This document shows positions 1-9,599 of a stretch of DNA of 64,000 bases, piece by piece. The stretch covers positions 24,260,145-24,324,144 of the forward strand of contig OY986971.1 of the NCBI GenBank assembly GCA_963920575.1, written 5' to 3'. The notes under the pieces are model-generated. The model worked only from the letters and a program-made list of their open reading frames with translations, ran no database searches and had not been told where the DNA came from. The position numbers were made by a program, and so were the translations under genes. The stretch is from Narthecium ossifragum (taxonomy: Eukaryota; Streptophyta; Magnoliopsida; Dioscoreales; Nartheciaceae). Numbering within the stretch: the first letter of the stretch is position 1; every line of letters starts with the position of its first letter.

Positions 1-4
1 TGCA

Positions 5-385
5 TCATCTACCCTCCTCCAGGCGTGTATAGGCTCCCCGGCACAGTGGGTAAGTCCGACTACTCAGAATCCATCTGTGAATGCAGCGGCAATGGTAATA
101 GTGTCCGCATGGAAGTTTCTGTATGGCGCTGCCGTCCTCATATTCTGCAAGGCAAATTGGGTATTCAGGCTTAGTAGTATCACCATCAGCAAGCTGCTCT
201 GCTGAATACGACGACTGCGGGTAGATCTCTATCTCGCTGTCTCTCTCCTCGTGGCCAATTACAACAGTATAGGTCTCTCTAATAGACATCGAGTATATCG
301 CACAGCCTAAGAACCCTAAAAACAAGATTAAATGCGATAATGATGAGGAGAAACGGGATACAGGATGCATGTATGACATGGCCAT
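5..385 (-). pseudogene. RING-H2 finger protein (ATL-like), two zinc ligands lost
   Basis: A 126-codon open frame with an N-terminal hydrophobic stretch (about residues 16-33, a likely membrane anchor) and a C-terminal RING-H2 finger (about residues 78-117). RING-H2 proteins of this layout are E3 ubiquitin ligases at membranes. The central ligands are present (PICLAEYE, LPCGH, YYHCRC), but the first Cys is Tyr (EYPIC) and the seventh is Tyr (TYPLC). Both are TGC-to-TAC changes on the coding strand. Loss of one ligand in each zinc site should abolish zinc binding, so I call it a decayed copy although the frame is open. It may also be only part of a longer gene. Immediately upstream lies a Harbinger-type insertion whose left target copy is at 423-425. 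Confidence 0.55.
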
Positions 386-532
386 TCATGTCATGGGAAG
401 GGAGTGGTAAAATCGGGAATTCTAAGGTCGTGTTTGGTAGCACTTTTGATCCAGGAACCGGAATGGGAATTCCTTAAAACAAAGAATTCAAAGTGTTTGG
501 TTGCACTATTGATCCAGGAACCGTAATTGAAG

Positions 533-603
533 TTCCTGCGTTTGAGGGAACTCTGGATTCCCATATCAAATATGGGAATTCAGAGTTCCCTCAAACGCAG
601 GAA
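533..603. repeat. Near-perfect 34-bp hairpin inside the Harbinger element
   Basis: Arms 533-566 and 570-603 are reverse complements with one mismatch and a 3-base loop. The sequence belongs to the subterminal part of the surrounding element. Confidence 0.9.
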
Positions 604-669
604 CTCTCATTTCATGGAATATACATGAATACCCTTCATTTTTGTTTGATTAAACTGATCAAACAGCTA

Positions 670-1850
670 GATCAATCTTAAAAATAATTCTATTTCTTTC
701 TCTTATTTATTAATAATCTTATTTTTTTCTCTTATTTATTAATAATATTTCAAATAATATTAATAATCTTATTTCTTTCTCTTATTTTTTAATAATATTT
801 CAAAAAATATTAATAATCTTATTTATGTCTCTTATTTATTAATAATTTTTCAAATAATATTAATAATATTATTTCTTTATCTTATTTATTAATAATTTTT
901 CAAATAATATTAATAATATTATTTCTCTCTTTTTTATTAATAAAATTTCAAATTATATTAATAATCTTATTTCTTTCTCTTATTTATTAATAATATTATT
1001 TCTCTCTTATTTATTGATAATATTTAAAATAATATTAATAATATTATTTCTCTCTTATTTATTAATAATATTTCAAATAAGATTAATAATATTATTTATT
1101 TCTCTTATTTATTAATAATAATATTTATTTCTCTTATTTATGAATAATATTATTTATTTCTCTTATTTATTAATAATATTATTTCTCTCTTATTTATTAA
1201 TAATATTTCAAATAATATTAATAATCTTATTTCTTTCTCTTATTTATTAATAATATTCCAAATAATATTAATAATATTATTTCTATCTTATTTATTAATA
1301 ATATTTGAAATAATACTAATAATATTATTTCTTTCTCTTATTTATTAATAATATTTCAAATAATATTATTTGTCTCTTATTTATTAATAAGATTTCAAAT
1401 AATATTATTTCTTTCTCTTATTTATTAATAATATTTCAAATAATATTATTTCTTTCTCTTATTTATTAATAATATTTCAAATAATATTATTTCTTTCTCT
1501 TGTTTATTAATAATCTTATTTCTCTCTTATTTATTAATAATATTTCAAATAATATTATTTCTTTCTCTTATTTATTAATAATATTTTGAATAATAATATT
1601 ATTATTTCTCTAGTATTTATTAATTATATTTTAAAATAATATTAATAATCTTATTTCTTTCTCTTATTTATTAATAATATTAGGAACTCTCATATTAATA
1701 ATTTTATTTCTTTCTCTTCTTTATTAATAATATTAGGAACTCTCATATTAATAATTTTATTTCTTTCTCTTATTTATTAATAATATTTCAAATAATAATC
1801 TTATTTGTTTATCTTATTATTAATAGTGTTTCATCCAAATAAGTCAAGGT
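670..1850. repeat. AT-rich minisatellite (CTTATTTATTAATAATATTTCAAATAATAT type units)
   Basis: Degenerate tandem units built from TTATTTATTAATAATATT and TTTCAAATAATATTAATAAT motifs, each separated by a short TTTCTCTC pyrimidine patch, repeat some tens of times. Two units at about 1680-1760 carry an inserted AGGAACTCTCATATTAATAA block that derives from the element's own subterminal sequence (AGGAACTCTCAT at 599-610). This shows that expansion happened within the transposon. Confidence 0.85.
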
Positions 1851-2492
1851 AATGCAAATACATATACATACAGAAATATATTCGTAAATCTATGCTGTTA
1901 GAGTGAGGGGTATTTTGGTCTTTAATTTATATATTCATTCAAGTTCCTATGTTATTATGTATACCAAACACTAAGTTCCATTCCCATTCCAGTTCCTTGA
2001 CGTACCAAAAGTTTCCGTTCCCATTTCCATTCCCAATCCCGTTCTCATTCCCATTCCCATTCCAATTCCCATGACAACCAAACGTGGCCTAAGGATTGCA
2101 AAGAAACACCGGGGGTCTCACTCTCAATGGGGTGTTGTTTAGGTCCTACCATCTATTTATGTTCTACCATCCTCCCTACGGTCAAGATGACTCCAATTTC
2201 ATCCAAGGGTACATATCATGCCACATCATTAATAGCTTACATAAACCCATTTTAAGCCACGGCTGAGACTGAGCCGGCTAAAAAACCCATAGATTAATAG
2301 ATATCTCCTTCTCTCTCTCACGCTGCCCCTCCCCTTCGACGCCCCGCATCTCGCCGGCCGCCGCCCCAAATCTTAGTTTCAGGTAACTAGAGATCGACAT
2401 TAATTCCACTTTATAATCCCTCTCCGTTGCCAACGAAGTTCTCCATCATCAGCAACAGCTATCCAATCTTAGTTTCAGGTAACTAGAGATCG

Positions 2493-2859
2493 TGTGAGGC
2501 CCGCTGGGTCTACCGTGGGACAAGATGCCTGCGCCTGGAGGGCGGGGCTGAGTCGGGTAGCTGGGTAAGCAATCCCACAACACCTGGGTATGGTCCGGGG
2601 TTCGATATAAGTATATAGTAAACCCTTAATAGACACAACGCGTTTTAAAGCCGTGCTGGCAGTGATCCGCCAGAAAACTCCAAGGTTAAGCGTGCTTGCC
2701 TTGGAGCGGTCCCGGGATGGGTGACCCACTGGGAAGTTTTCCCAGATTTCTGCGGTGAGCCAAAAGCGGACAATATTGTGTCGGGTGGGGCCCTCGGGTG
2801 GATCCTGGTCGGACCGAGAGCCCGTGGGCCGGGGCCCAGTGGAGGGCCGGGGCATTACA
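2493..2859 (+). mobile_element. Solo LTR of a Cassandra-type TRIM (5S rRNA-bearing LTR)
   Basis: A 367-bp unit starting TGTGAGGCCC and ending GGCATTACA, with a perfect 5-bp target duplication GATCG (2488-2492, 2860-2864). It contains a 5S rRNA-like segment in sense orientation (AACTCC..GGTTAAGCGTGCTT..GGGATGGGTGACC..CTGGGAAGTTTT, about 2640-2742). Cassandra elements are known for LTRs that carry a 5S-derived RNA polymerase III promoter, and both the LTR length and the sequence fit. There is one LTR with no internal region, so it arose by LTR-LTR recombination. It is nested inside the MULE-like element. Confidence 0.88.
2640..2742 (+). other. 5S rRNA-derived segment in the Cassandra LTR
   Basis: The A-box/intermediate/C-box part of plant 5S rRNA is recognisable (GGTTAAGCGTGCTTG, GATGGGTGACC, CTGGGAAGT), but the flanks are LTR sequence. 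It is therefore not a functional 5S rRNA gene, although an internal pol III promoter may remain. Confidence 0.8.
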
Positions 2860-2884
2860 GATCGACATTAATTAGATCCCATAT

Positions 2885-3147
2885 ATGGCCTCCCAAGAGC
2901 AAGAGCCCAGCTACTACTTCCTCTCATCTCGTCCCTCCCACAAAATGGAATCCTCCGCCCCTACCAGGGATTCTGGTTCATGGATCCTCATCTCCTTGGG
3001 ATGCTGGCCTTCCGTGACTCCTTCACGCCCCGCGCCGGCGACGTCATCCTGGCCATGTTCCCCAAGTCGGGGACGACGTGGATCAAGGCCCTCGCCTTCG
3101 CCACCCTCTACAGACAGGACCACTCCATCGCTCTCTCTCTCCCTTGA
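2885..3147 (+). pseudogene. Cytosolic sulfotransferase (SOT) N-terminal fragment, captured
   Basis: From about 2962 one frame reads YQGFWFMDP, then GDVILAMFPKSGTTWIKALA. This is the plant soluble sulfotransferase N-terminus with the PAPS-binding 5'-loop PKSGTTW. It ends at a TGA at 3145-3147. The upstream frame from ATG 2885 (YYFLSSRPSHK) resembles the SOT segment just before YQGFW but lies in another frame, so a frameshift separates the two parts. The C-terminal three quarters, including the catalytic His region and the second PAPS motif, are absent. It sits inside a MULE-like element, as expected for transduplicated gene DNA. The intact enzyme would transfer sulfate from PAPS to small molecules; this fragment cannot. 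Confidence 0.85.
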
Positions 3148-3159
3148 GCCCACCGCCCT

Positions 3160-3350
3160 CTCGCGGCAACGGCGAGGGGGGGGGGATCCCGCGGCAACGG
3201 CGAGGGGGGGGGATCTCGCGGCAAAGACGACCGGGGGGGGGAGATCTCGGCGACGGCGACGGGGGGATCTCGCGGCAAAGACGACAGGGGGGGGGGGGGG
3301 GGGAGATCTCGGCAACGGCGAAAGGGGGGGGGGGGGGAGATCTCGCGGAA
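3160..3350 (+). repeat. G-rich tandem repeat (GGCAACGGCGAGGGGGG.. units)
   Basis: About six copies of GATCTCGCGGCAA(A/C)(G)ACG followed by runs of 7-13 G. The long G-runs are potential G-quadruplex sites. Long open frames here on both strands are artefacts of composition. Confidence 0.85.
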
Positions 3351-3515
3351 GAGTCACCCCTCGCGCCCTCGTGGAAGAGAGGGAGGAGATGGATTTTAGC
3401 CACCAGCTAAGCCACGAGCTTAGTTTAAGCTTCATATGACGTGGCCTTATGTTAGCCCTTGGATGAAATTGGACAAATCCTGGCGGCCGGGAGGATGGGA
3501 GAATGGAGATTGGAG

Positions 3516-4765
3516 TAGGGGTGGCAATTCGGGTTCGCGGGTCGGGTCGTGCATTGACGTGTTTAATAAATACCAAACCCGAACCCGACCCGTTTAATAA
3601 ACGGGTCAGGTTTAGTAAATCCAAACCCGACCCATTTATTAACGGGTCAACCCGACCCGACCCGTCTAACTCGTTTATTAAACGGGTCGGGTTGACCCGC
3701 CACGACCAAGGAGGGAGAGGCGGCGCCGGCGGCCGGAGCTGGCCGGGAAACAACCGGATCTAGCCGGGAAATAGCCGGATCTGGTCGGATCTGAGTTGGA
3801 TCTGGCCGGATCCGACCATATCCGGCGATATCCGGCCATATCCGGGCGGATGATGGTTGAAAGAGAAAGAATACCCAACTTGTACCATTAGAAGTAAATC
3901 CTAAAACTTCCCATGAGATCTGTCGTAGTCCCACATTGAAGCTTATACAACCTGGATACTTATTTGGTCCACTACAACAGCAGAATAGAGGTTGACATGA
4001 ACAGCACCAGCAATTTGCAATGTGAGGGGACCAAATAGCCTTGTGCATGATGACTACTGCAAGATATGGCCGGATCTGAGTCGGATCTGGCCGGATATGG
4101 TCAGATCGGAGTCGTATCTGGCCGGATCTGAGCCGGATCTGAGCCGGATCTGGCCGGATCTGAGTCGTATCTGGCCGGATCTAAGTCGTAGCAGCCGGAT
4201 CTGGGGCTTCGTGGCCGGTGGCGGTCGTGGTCGGCGCTGAGGTGACCTCGCGGTGGAGGACGGCGACGGGGAGGAGTGGGGCTTCGTGGTCGGTGGCGGT
4301 ACCTCACGGAGGCCGTGGAGGACGGCGACGGGAAGGACCGAAGGAGTGGGGGGCGGAGGCGGAGGCGGAGGCGGAGGCGGAGGCCGTGGCAAGGGAGAAG
4401 GAGAGGTTGAGAGGAGTGGTGGGAGAGGGAGATCGGGCGGCGGCCCGGCGGGGGTCTTGCCTTAGGCAAGGGTGGAGGAGAGGGAGAGACCATGAGAGTG
4501 AGAGCCTGAGAGGGTGAGAGTGGAGGAGAGGGTGGACAGGGGATAGGTAACGGGTAAGTGGTAATTGGGTAAGGCTGTAAGGGTAGATAAACGGGTTAAC
4601 GGGTTGACTCGTGAGTTAGGCGGGTCAACCCGACCCGACCCGTTTATTCACGGGTCATAAACGGGTCGACCCATTTATGCCCTGAATCCAATTATACCCA
4701 ACCCGAACCCATTTATTTCGGGTCGGGTCAGGTCGGGTTCGCGGATCACGACCCGAATTGCCACC
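3516..4765. mobile_element. hAT-like non-autonomous element nested in the MULE
   Basis: Termini TAGGGGTGGCAATTCGGGT (3516) and inverted GGTGGCAATTCGGGT (ending 4765) are flanked by ATTGGAG at 3509-3515 and 4766-4772 (7 of an expected 8 bp). Subterminal regions are rich in CGGGTCGGGT/ACGGGTC repeats. The core (about 3730-4210) is an array of CCGGATCTGGCCGGATCTGAG units, followed by purine-rich GGAGGC triplet repeats. It has no coding capacity. It splits the right TIR of the outer element, so it is younger than that element. Confidence 0.75.
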
Positions 4766-4800
4766 ATTGGAGGTAGGACCTAAACAGCACCCTCTCAATG

Positions 4801-6318
4801 TGCCAAATCTGGACACGGTGGGTCATTTCGGCAAAAAAATCCTACCCATCCATATGATCCCTTCAATCACAATCATCAATCTCTCCGTTAATTTCCGACA
4901 CTCCACCTAACCCTGGCCCTAGCCACACCTCAACCACCACCAGCCGCTGTCACCTTCGCCGCCCGGCCGCCCATCCCCGGCAATCCCCTCACATCCGGCG
5001 ACCTCGCCGGTGACAACACACAAACGCACACACACACTCTCTCTCCAGTCACCAACCACCACAGTTCCAACAGTCACTTCCGACCACCTGCACTTACTAT
5101 TCCGGCGAGCTCCATCTTCTCCGGCGACCCTGCCGGCCGCGAGCACCCAGCCACCACACTCCACAACTCCGGTCATCCCCAACTCCACCTCCTCTATTCC
5201 TCCATTGATCCCATCATCCCTCCTCATCTCCTACTTCCTCTAAACCTCACAGCCTCCCCAACCCTCCCTAACCCCGGCGAGCCCCATCCGCCATCAGTCC
5301 CGACGAAGCTCCCTCCGCCGCCACCTCCTCCGTCGAAGCCACAGCCCCCTGCTGCACCCCACTCTCCACTCCGCCGTCACCGCGACCTCTCTCGAGGTCC
5401 CCTACGCCGACGACCTTCCCGTCGCCTCCGACGTCCAGCCCGAGCTCGACCGCCGCTGCTCGTCCCTCCATCTCCTCCGGAACCAGCACCACCTCTCGCT
5501 GTCTCCACCTTCCCCGACGACACCCGACGAAGCCCGACACCGTCCGATCGCCCTCCTCGCCGGAAGACTCGCCCGAGTTCCTCCCCTTTTCCGGATCCGA
5601 CGCCGCCTCCATCGGAGTCCACTTCCCCACGGCCTCCCGGCGCCATCCGCTCCCAGATCCGGCCTCCCCGCAACCCTACGACCCTTCCTCCATCATCCCC
5701 CGGCCAGATCCTGCGACCAAGCGCATCCTTCTCCTTCCTGACTCACGGCCGTCATCGTCCCCGACGGGCAGCTGCCCTCTCGCGAGCTGGTTCAACCAGG
5801 CCAAGTTGCCTGGGCCCGATCAGATTCCCATCTGTTCCGATTGGGTCCAGACCAGTTTGATCCAGCCTTGATTGATCCAGGTTCACCAATTGGACTCAAT
5901 CAGATTCCCTCCTGATCTGATTCGATCCAGCCCAGATTGATCCAGGGACCAGTTCAGATTGATCCAGCCATTCAATCCGGCCAGAGCGAGCCACCAGTCC
6001 AGAAGATCCTATCCAAATTGGGCCGATTTGGACCGAATTAGCCCAGATCTGAGCTGGATTCGAGCTTATTTGAGCTAAATCGAGCCTGAGACCCGTGCGA
6101 GCAAACCCCTCATAACAGGACACGAGTGATTTTACAATTAAGCTCCTAAAAGGACTGATGTGCAATTACCGAAACTTCAGAAAGACTAAAAAACTGGACT
6201 AAAATGTAAATATCAATAGTGGAGGTCTAAAGTGCAAAGTAGTAAGAGGGTCCCGATTATATCTATTAACCAAGCCCCAAACCGAAAACTCGTTAACCAA
6301 ATAAAACGGGTTTAACTG
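4801..6318. other. C-rich pseudo-coding tract and GATCCAG-rich tract; no gene recognised
   Basis: About 4900-5780 is pyrimidine/C-rich (CCGGCGACCTCGCCGG style) with open frames on both strands that match no family I know. About 5790-6080 is a degenerate repeat of GATCCAG, GATCAGATTC and related units. The same two-part arrangement recurs at about 45860-46620, which suggests leader/UTR sequence of a retrotransposon family, but I cannot name it. About 6100-6318 shows nothing. Confidence 0.4.
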
Positions 6319-6450
6319 ATTAGAATAGGGATTTTTGCATTCCAGTACCATGTACTTTTTTAGAAATGCACTTTGGTATCATCAAGTTTGGAATTTGTAA
6401 TTTGATATCATCAAGTTATAATACCAGAGCAAAATGATCTGAGCCCCCAA

Positions 6451-6653
6451 ACGACGTCATGTGGCCTGACAGTAAACTGGTGACGTCAGCGTGCATGCGA
6501 GGTGACGTCAGCTTCTCACGGAGGCGTGGCCGTCGGAGGGGTCGTGTGCATGCGAGGGGTCGTGCACCAACTCGACGCCACCGTTTCAAAGCTTCTCACA
6601 GCGAGGCGGACGTCGACATGCATGCGAGCCGGCGATGGCAACGCTGACGTCGT
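6451..6653. promoter_or_regulatory. Cluster of TGACGTCA-type bZIP recognition motifs
   Basis: Palindromic TGACGTCA occurs at 6481-6488 and 6503-6510, with near matches at about 6453 (GACGTCA) and 6645 (TGACGTCG). TGACGTCA is an ACGT-core site bound by plant bZIP proteins (TGA/CRE class). It lies inside the MULE that carries a bZIP gene fragment. Any function is inference. Confidence 0.4.
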
Positions 6654-6829
6654 ACTCGGAAGAAAACAGAGGAGGGTCAGCGTATGCGGAAGAAAACAGA
6701 GGAGGGGGAGAAAGAGGAGGGAGAAGAAGCAGGGAGAAGAAGAGGAAGAAGAAGCAGAGGAGGAAGAAGAAGAAGCAGAGAAAAATAGTTGGTGTTGGTG
6801 GAGTAGAAAATGGTGAATAGTTGTTACCT

Positions 6830-7387
6830 CTTCTTGCTGTCTCCTGAGCTTTCCTGGATGAGATTCTCAACTTCTTGCTCCAGCTCTTGCGTGTAAGCCT
6901 GCACGCCAACCATCCCGCGATCATCATTTGGGCAGAAGAATTAAACTAGAAAGACGCAAAGATTGAAAATTGAGATTGCCTGTTTCCTGGCTCTGGATCG
7001 AGCCGCCGACTCCCTGTTCTTGATCATGCGCTTCTGGCGGAGATCGCCGCCGCCGTTGCTGTCGAACCTTCTCTTCTTGGCGTACAAGGTGAAGAAGTCG
7101 GCGGGGGACGGAGGTCCGAAGATGGCCTCCAAGGTGGGGGAATTGAGTGGCCGATCTGTGTTGCTGCTGATGTCGTTGTTGTCACTGCTCTGGTTGGCGG
7201 AGTGGGGGCTATCGCAAGTGGTGGTGTTGTAGTTCAAGTTGAGGGAGATGGAAGGTTGGGCACGGACAGGTGGCAGAGTTGACAGTGCTGGGCTTGATGT
7301 GGGTGTGGTGGCATTAACGCCGGTGGGGCATCTTTGAAGTTGCCTGCTAGGAAGTCTTGCAGGATGATGCCCTTAGTGGTGGTGGTG
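6830..7387 (-). pseudogene. FD/FDL-like group A bZIP transcription factor fragment, captured
   Basis: Reading the minus strand: a KGIILQDFLAG motif (about 7340-7385), then a frameshift, then a frame with SLNLNYNTTT, SPTLEAIFGPPSPADFFTLY and the bZIP basic region KRMIKNRESAARSRARKQ (about 6980-7035). After a short intron (6899-6979; GC donor, AG acceptor) comes AYTQELEQEVENLIQE, the start of the leucine zipper. Motif order and the intron position match FD-type bZIPs, which bind ACGT-core DNA and partner florigen. The copy is disabled by the frameshift, and its zipper stops after about two heptads. Retention of the intron indicates capture of genomic DNA, not of mRNA. A low-complexity (GAAGAA)n tract flanks it. 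Confidence 0.87.
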
Positions 7388-7744
7388 CTTGGGAAGATGG
7401 CCTCCAAGAAGAAGTGGAAGAAGAAGTAGAAGAAGAGGAAGAAGAATGAAGAAGAAGCAGGGAGAAGGAGAAGAAGAGGAGGAGGAAGAAGAAGCATGAA
7501 GGAGATGGGGTGGCGGCGGCTTGGAAGGGAGGCGGATGACGAGAGAGGTGGGAAACGGGTGTAAAACCGCTCACGTGCGTGAGCGGTTTCTCATCAACTT
7601 ATACTAACGGAGTTGACGATCGGCATTAAATTTCACTTAATTTATAACTCAGTGGTATTAAATTGTAAATCCAAAACTTGATGGTACCAAAGTGCATTCC
7701 TGAAAAAATACATGGTACCGAAATACAAAAATCCCATTAGAATA

Positions 7745-8027
7745 AGTTCGGATAGGATCCAAAAGCCTTAATCCGAACCCAAACTTTATGCCTGATCGTC
7801 TTCGACTCTTCCCTGATGGACAGGCGAAACCCGAATCCATACCGCCGCCGCGAGCCCCTCCACGTGGGGCGGACTCCACCGCTGCTAGAACTGACGCCCG
7901 CTGTTCGCCGTCGTCCTAGCAGTCGGAGACGGTCCTCCGTCGGCGGTGGTCATAAATCAACAGGTGACATTGGCCAAAAAAAACAAACAAACTATAGAAG
8001 AAGAAAAAAAACACATTTGCACGCAAA
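7745..8027. other. Unassigned spacer
   Basis: Short GC-rich stretch followed by A-rich sequence. I see no gene or element boundary here. Confidence 0.4.
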
Positions 8028-8134
8028 AACAAATATTTTAAGAGTAAAGTTCTAAAGATTTTAAATGGAATTAATATAAAAAGGATTTAAAAAGGAAATT
8101 AAAATAACATACCTGCTGTGTCCATAGAGGTCTG

Positions 8135-8181
<47 letters not shown>

Positions 8182-8800
8182 GAGGCCTGAGAGAGAAGAT
8201 GGGTGTGCTCGCAGACGAAGAGAAGGAAATAGATAACATCATTGTCTTAAAATTACATGGCCCAAGGATGTTATCAGAAAATAGATAACATCATTGTCTC
8301 CATACTTGTGTATCTGCTAAAGATAGATAGGGGTAGTTACCGTGTTAGGAAGCAATGGTGTCATGGGTTTAGAGACCTATGCTAAGCTGGCCAGCAAACA
8401 ATCGAACTATCTTTTTGCATTTAACAAAATTAAGATGACAATGCACCTTCTTCTGAGGAAGGTTCTACAAGTAAATGCTCTGTATAAATCGTCTATTGAT
8501 CTTGTGCATTGATTTCTACTCCATCCGGGCTTTGTAACCACTTCTCTCTTGTTGGCTGAGCTAAAAAAATAAAAAATAAAAATAAAAATAAGCCTCTTCA
8601 GTCTTTCCACTTCCCCCACACAGGCAGGCATACCAATTTGGGTATGGAGATATATTTCCAATGGTTCAAGGTTTTGAATCAAAGAGTTCTTCAGATATCA
8701 TCTTTCCCAATTTATTGTCAAAATGAAGTCTGCATGCCCTCAGGAAGCTTGCATATTAAGCTACATCAGACTAACCCACACCACATAGGGCACTAACCTG
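8028..8800. repeat. Segmental duplication copy 1, left part
   Basis: Begins AAACAAATATTTTAAGAG and matches 15216-16000 almost base for base, including a (GA)n tract (8138-8179 here, 15331-15358 there). It is interrupted at 8800/8801 by a transposon and resumes at 12082. No coding potential is apparent. Confidence 0.92.
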
Positions 8801-8997
8801 GGATTCGGGGGGCCTGACATAGAGTTTCTATGTCAGGCCCTGCCATAGAGGCCCGGGCCAATCTGACGAGGACACGTGGATTTCACCCATTTGAAATATC
8901 TTTTCTTTTCTTTCTCTATATATTCAGATATATTTATATAATTGATTATATATATGTATACATATTATGTATATATATATGTATATAAAATAAATAA

Positions 8998-9039
<42 letters not shown>

Positions 9040-9043
<4 letters not shown>

Positions 9044-9564
9044 TATGTATGTTATGAATATATAATTAATAAATTTCTTATGTGTGTTCTTCTATATATA
9101 TATGTTTTATGTATATGGCATGTATGTTATTATATGTATTTATTATATATATAATATATAATATATAATGTATAATAGACATATATTCATAAAGCACACA
9201 CATATATATTCATTATATATTTGTATATATGTATGTGTGTGTATATATGTTATGGATATGTATTTAGCAATGTATGTATGTTATATAATGGCTTCACTTC
9301 GGTACGATATGTTATGAAACCCTTCTATAACATACATACATTGCTAAATACATATCCATAACATATACACACACATATATATATACAAATATATATAATG
9401 AATATATATGTGTGCTTTATGAATATATGTCTATTATACATTATATATATATTATATATTATATATATAATAAATACATATAATAATATACATAAAACAT
9501 ATATACATAGAAGAACACACATAAGAAATTTATTAATTATATATTCATAACATACATATGATAT
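9040..9564. repeat. ~235-bp-arm AT-rich hairpin (fold-back)
   Basis: Arms of about 9040-9283 and 9333-9564 are near-perfect reverse complements, e.g. ATGGATATGTATTTAGCAAT pairs with ATTGCTAAATACATATCCAT. The loop of about 50 bases contains GGCTTCACTTCGGTACGATA. A transcript would fold into one long hairpin. Confidence 0.88.
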
Positions 9565-9599
9565 ACATATGCATAATCTATATCATTATTATATCTACA

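Larger units (their letters stand above)
426..2089. mobile_element. PIF/Harbinger-type non-autonomous element (TSD TAA)
   Basis: The ends are inverted (GGTCGTGTTTGGTA at 426; GGCCACGTTTGGTT read inward from 2089) and are flanked by TAA at 423-425 and 2090-2092, the 3-bp target duplication typical of PIF/Harbinger (Tourist) elements. The left terminal sequence recurs at about 492-522 (TGTTTGGTTGCAC, GATCCAGGAACCG), so the end is partly duplicated. No transposase is encoded. Most of the length is an AT-rich minisatellite (about 670-1850), which makes it far larger than an ordinary Tourist MITE. Confidence 0.85.
2130..4792. mobile_element. MULE-like long-TIR element (Pack-MULE) with captured sulfotransferase DNA
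   Basis: Ends GGGTGTTGTTTAGGTCCTAC (2130) and the inverted GGGTGCTGTTTAGGTCCTAC (ending 4792) are flanked by an 8-bp repeat TCTCAATG (2122-2129, 4793-4800), or 9 bp if one shared C is counted. Similarity continues inward for roughly 150 bp: TCCAATTTCATCCAAGGG at about 2194 matches the inverse at about 3460-3477, once a nested insertion at 3516-4765 is skipped. Long TIRs plus an 8-9 bp duplication point to a Mutator-like element. There is no transposase. The interior holds host gene sequence (2885-3147) and a solo LTR (2493-2859). Confidence 0.8.
6328..7735. mobile_element. MULE-like long-TIR element (Pack-MULE) with captured bZIP DNA
   Basis: Inverted ends (GGGATTTTTGCATTCCAGTA at 6328; GGGATTTTTGTATTTCGGTA read inward from 7735) stay similar for about 100 bp (TACCATGTA, TGCACTTTGGTA, CATCAAGTTT). 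They are flanked by a perfect 9-bp target duplication ATTAGAATA (6319-6327, 7736-7744). A 9-bp duplication with long TIRs is diagnostic of Mutator-like elements. There is no transposase; the cargo is a fragment of an FD-like bZIP gene on the minus strand. Confidence 0.9.

Noticed and set aside
2640..2742. Functional 5S rRNA gene
   Set aside because: Only the internal part resembles 5S; termini are LTR sequence and there is a TG..CA unit with a GATCG duplication.
2475..2868. Open frames across the Cassandra LTR
   Set aside because: The sequence is a noncoding LTR with 5S-derived pol III sequence, and the frames match no protein.
2914..3753. 279-codon minus-strand open frame
   Set aside because: Lies antisense to the sulfotransferase fragment and across G-runs and the hAT-like insert; Pro/Arg-rich composition reflects the repeats.
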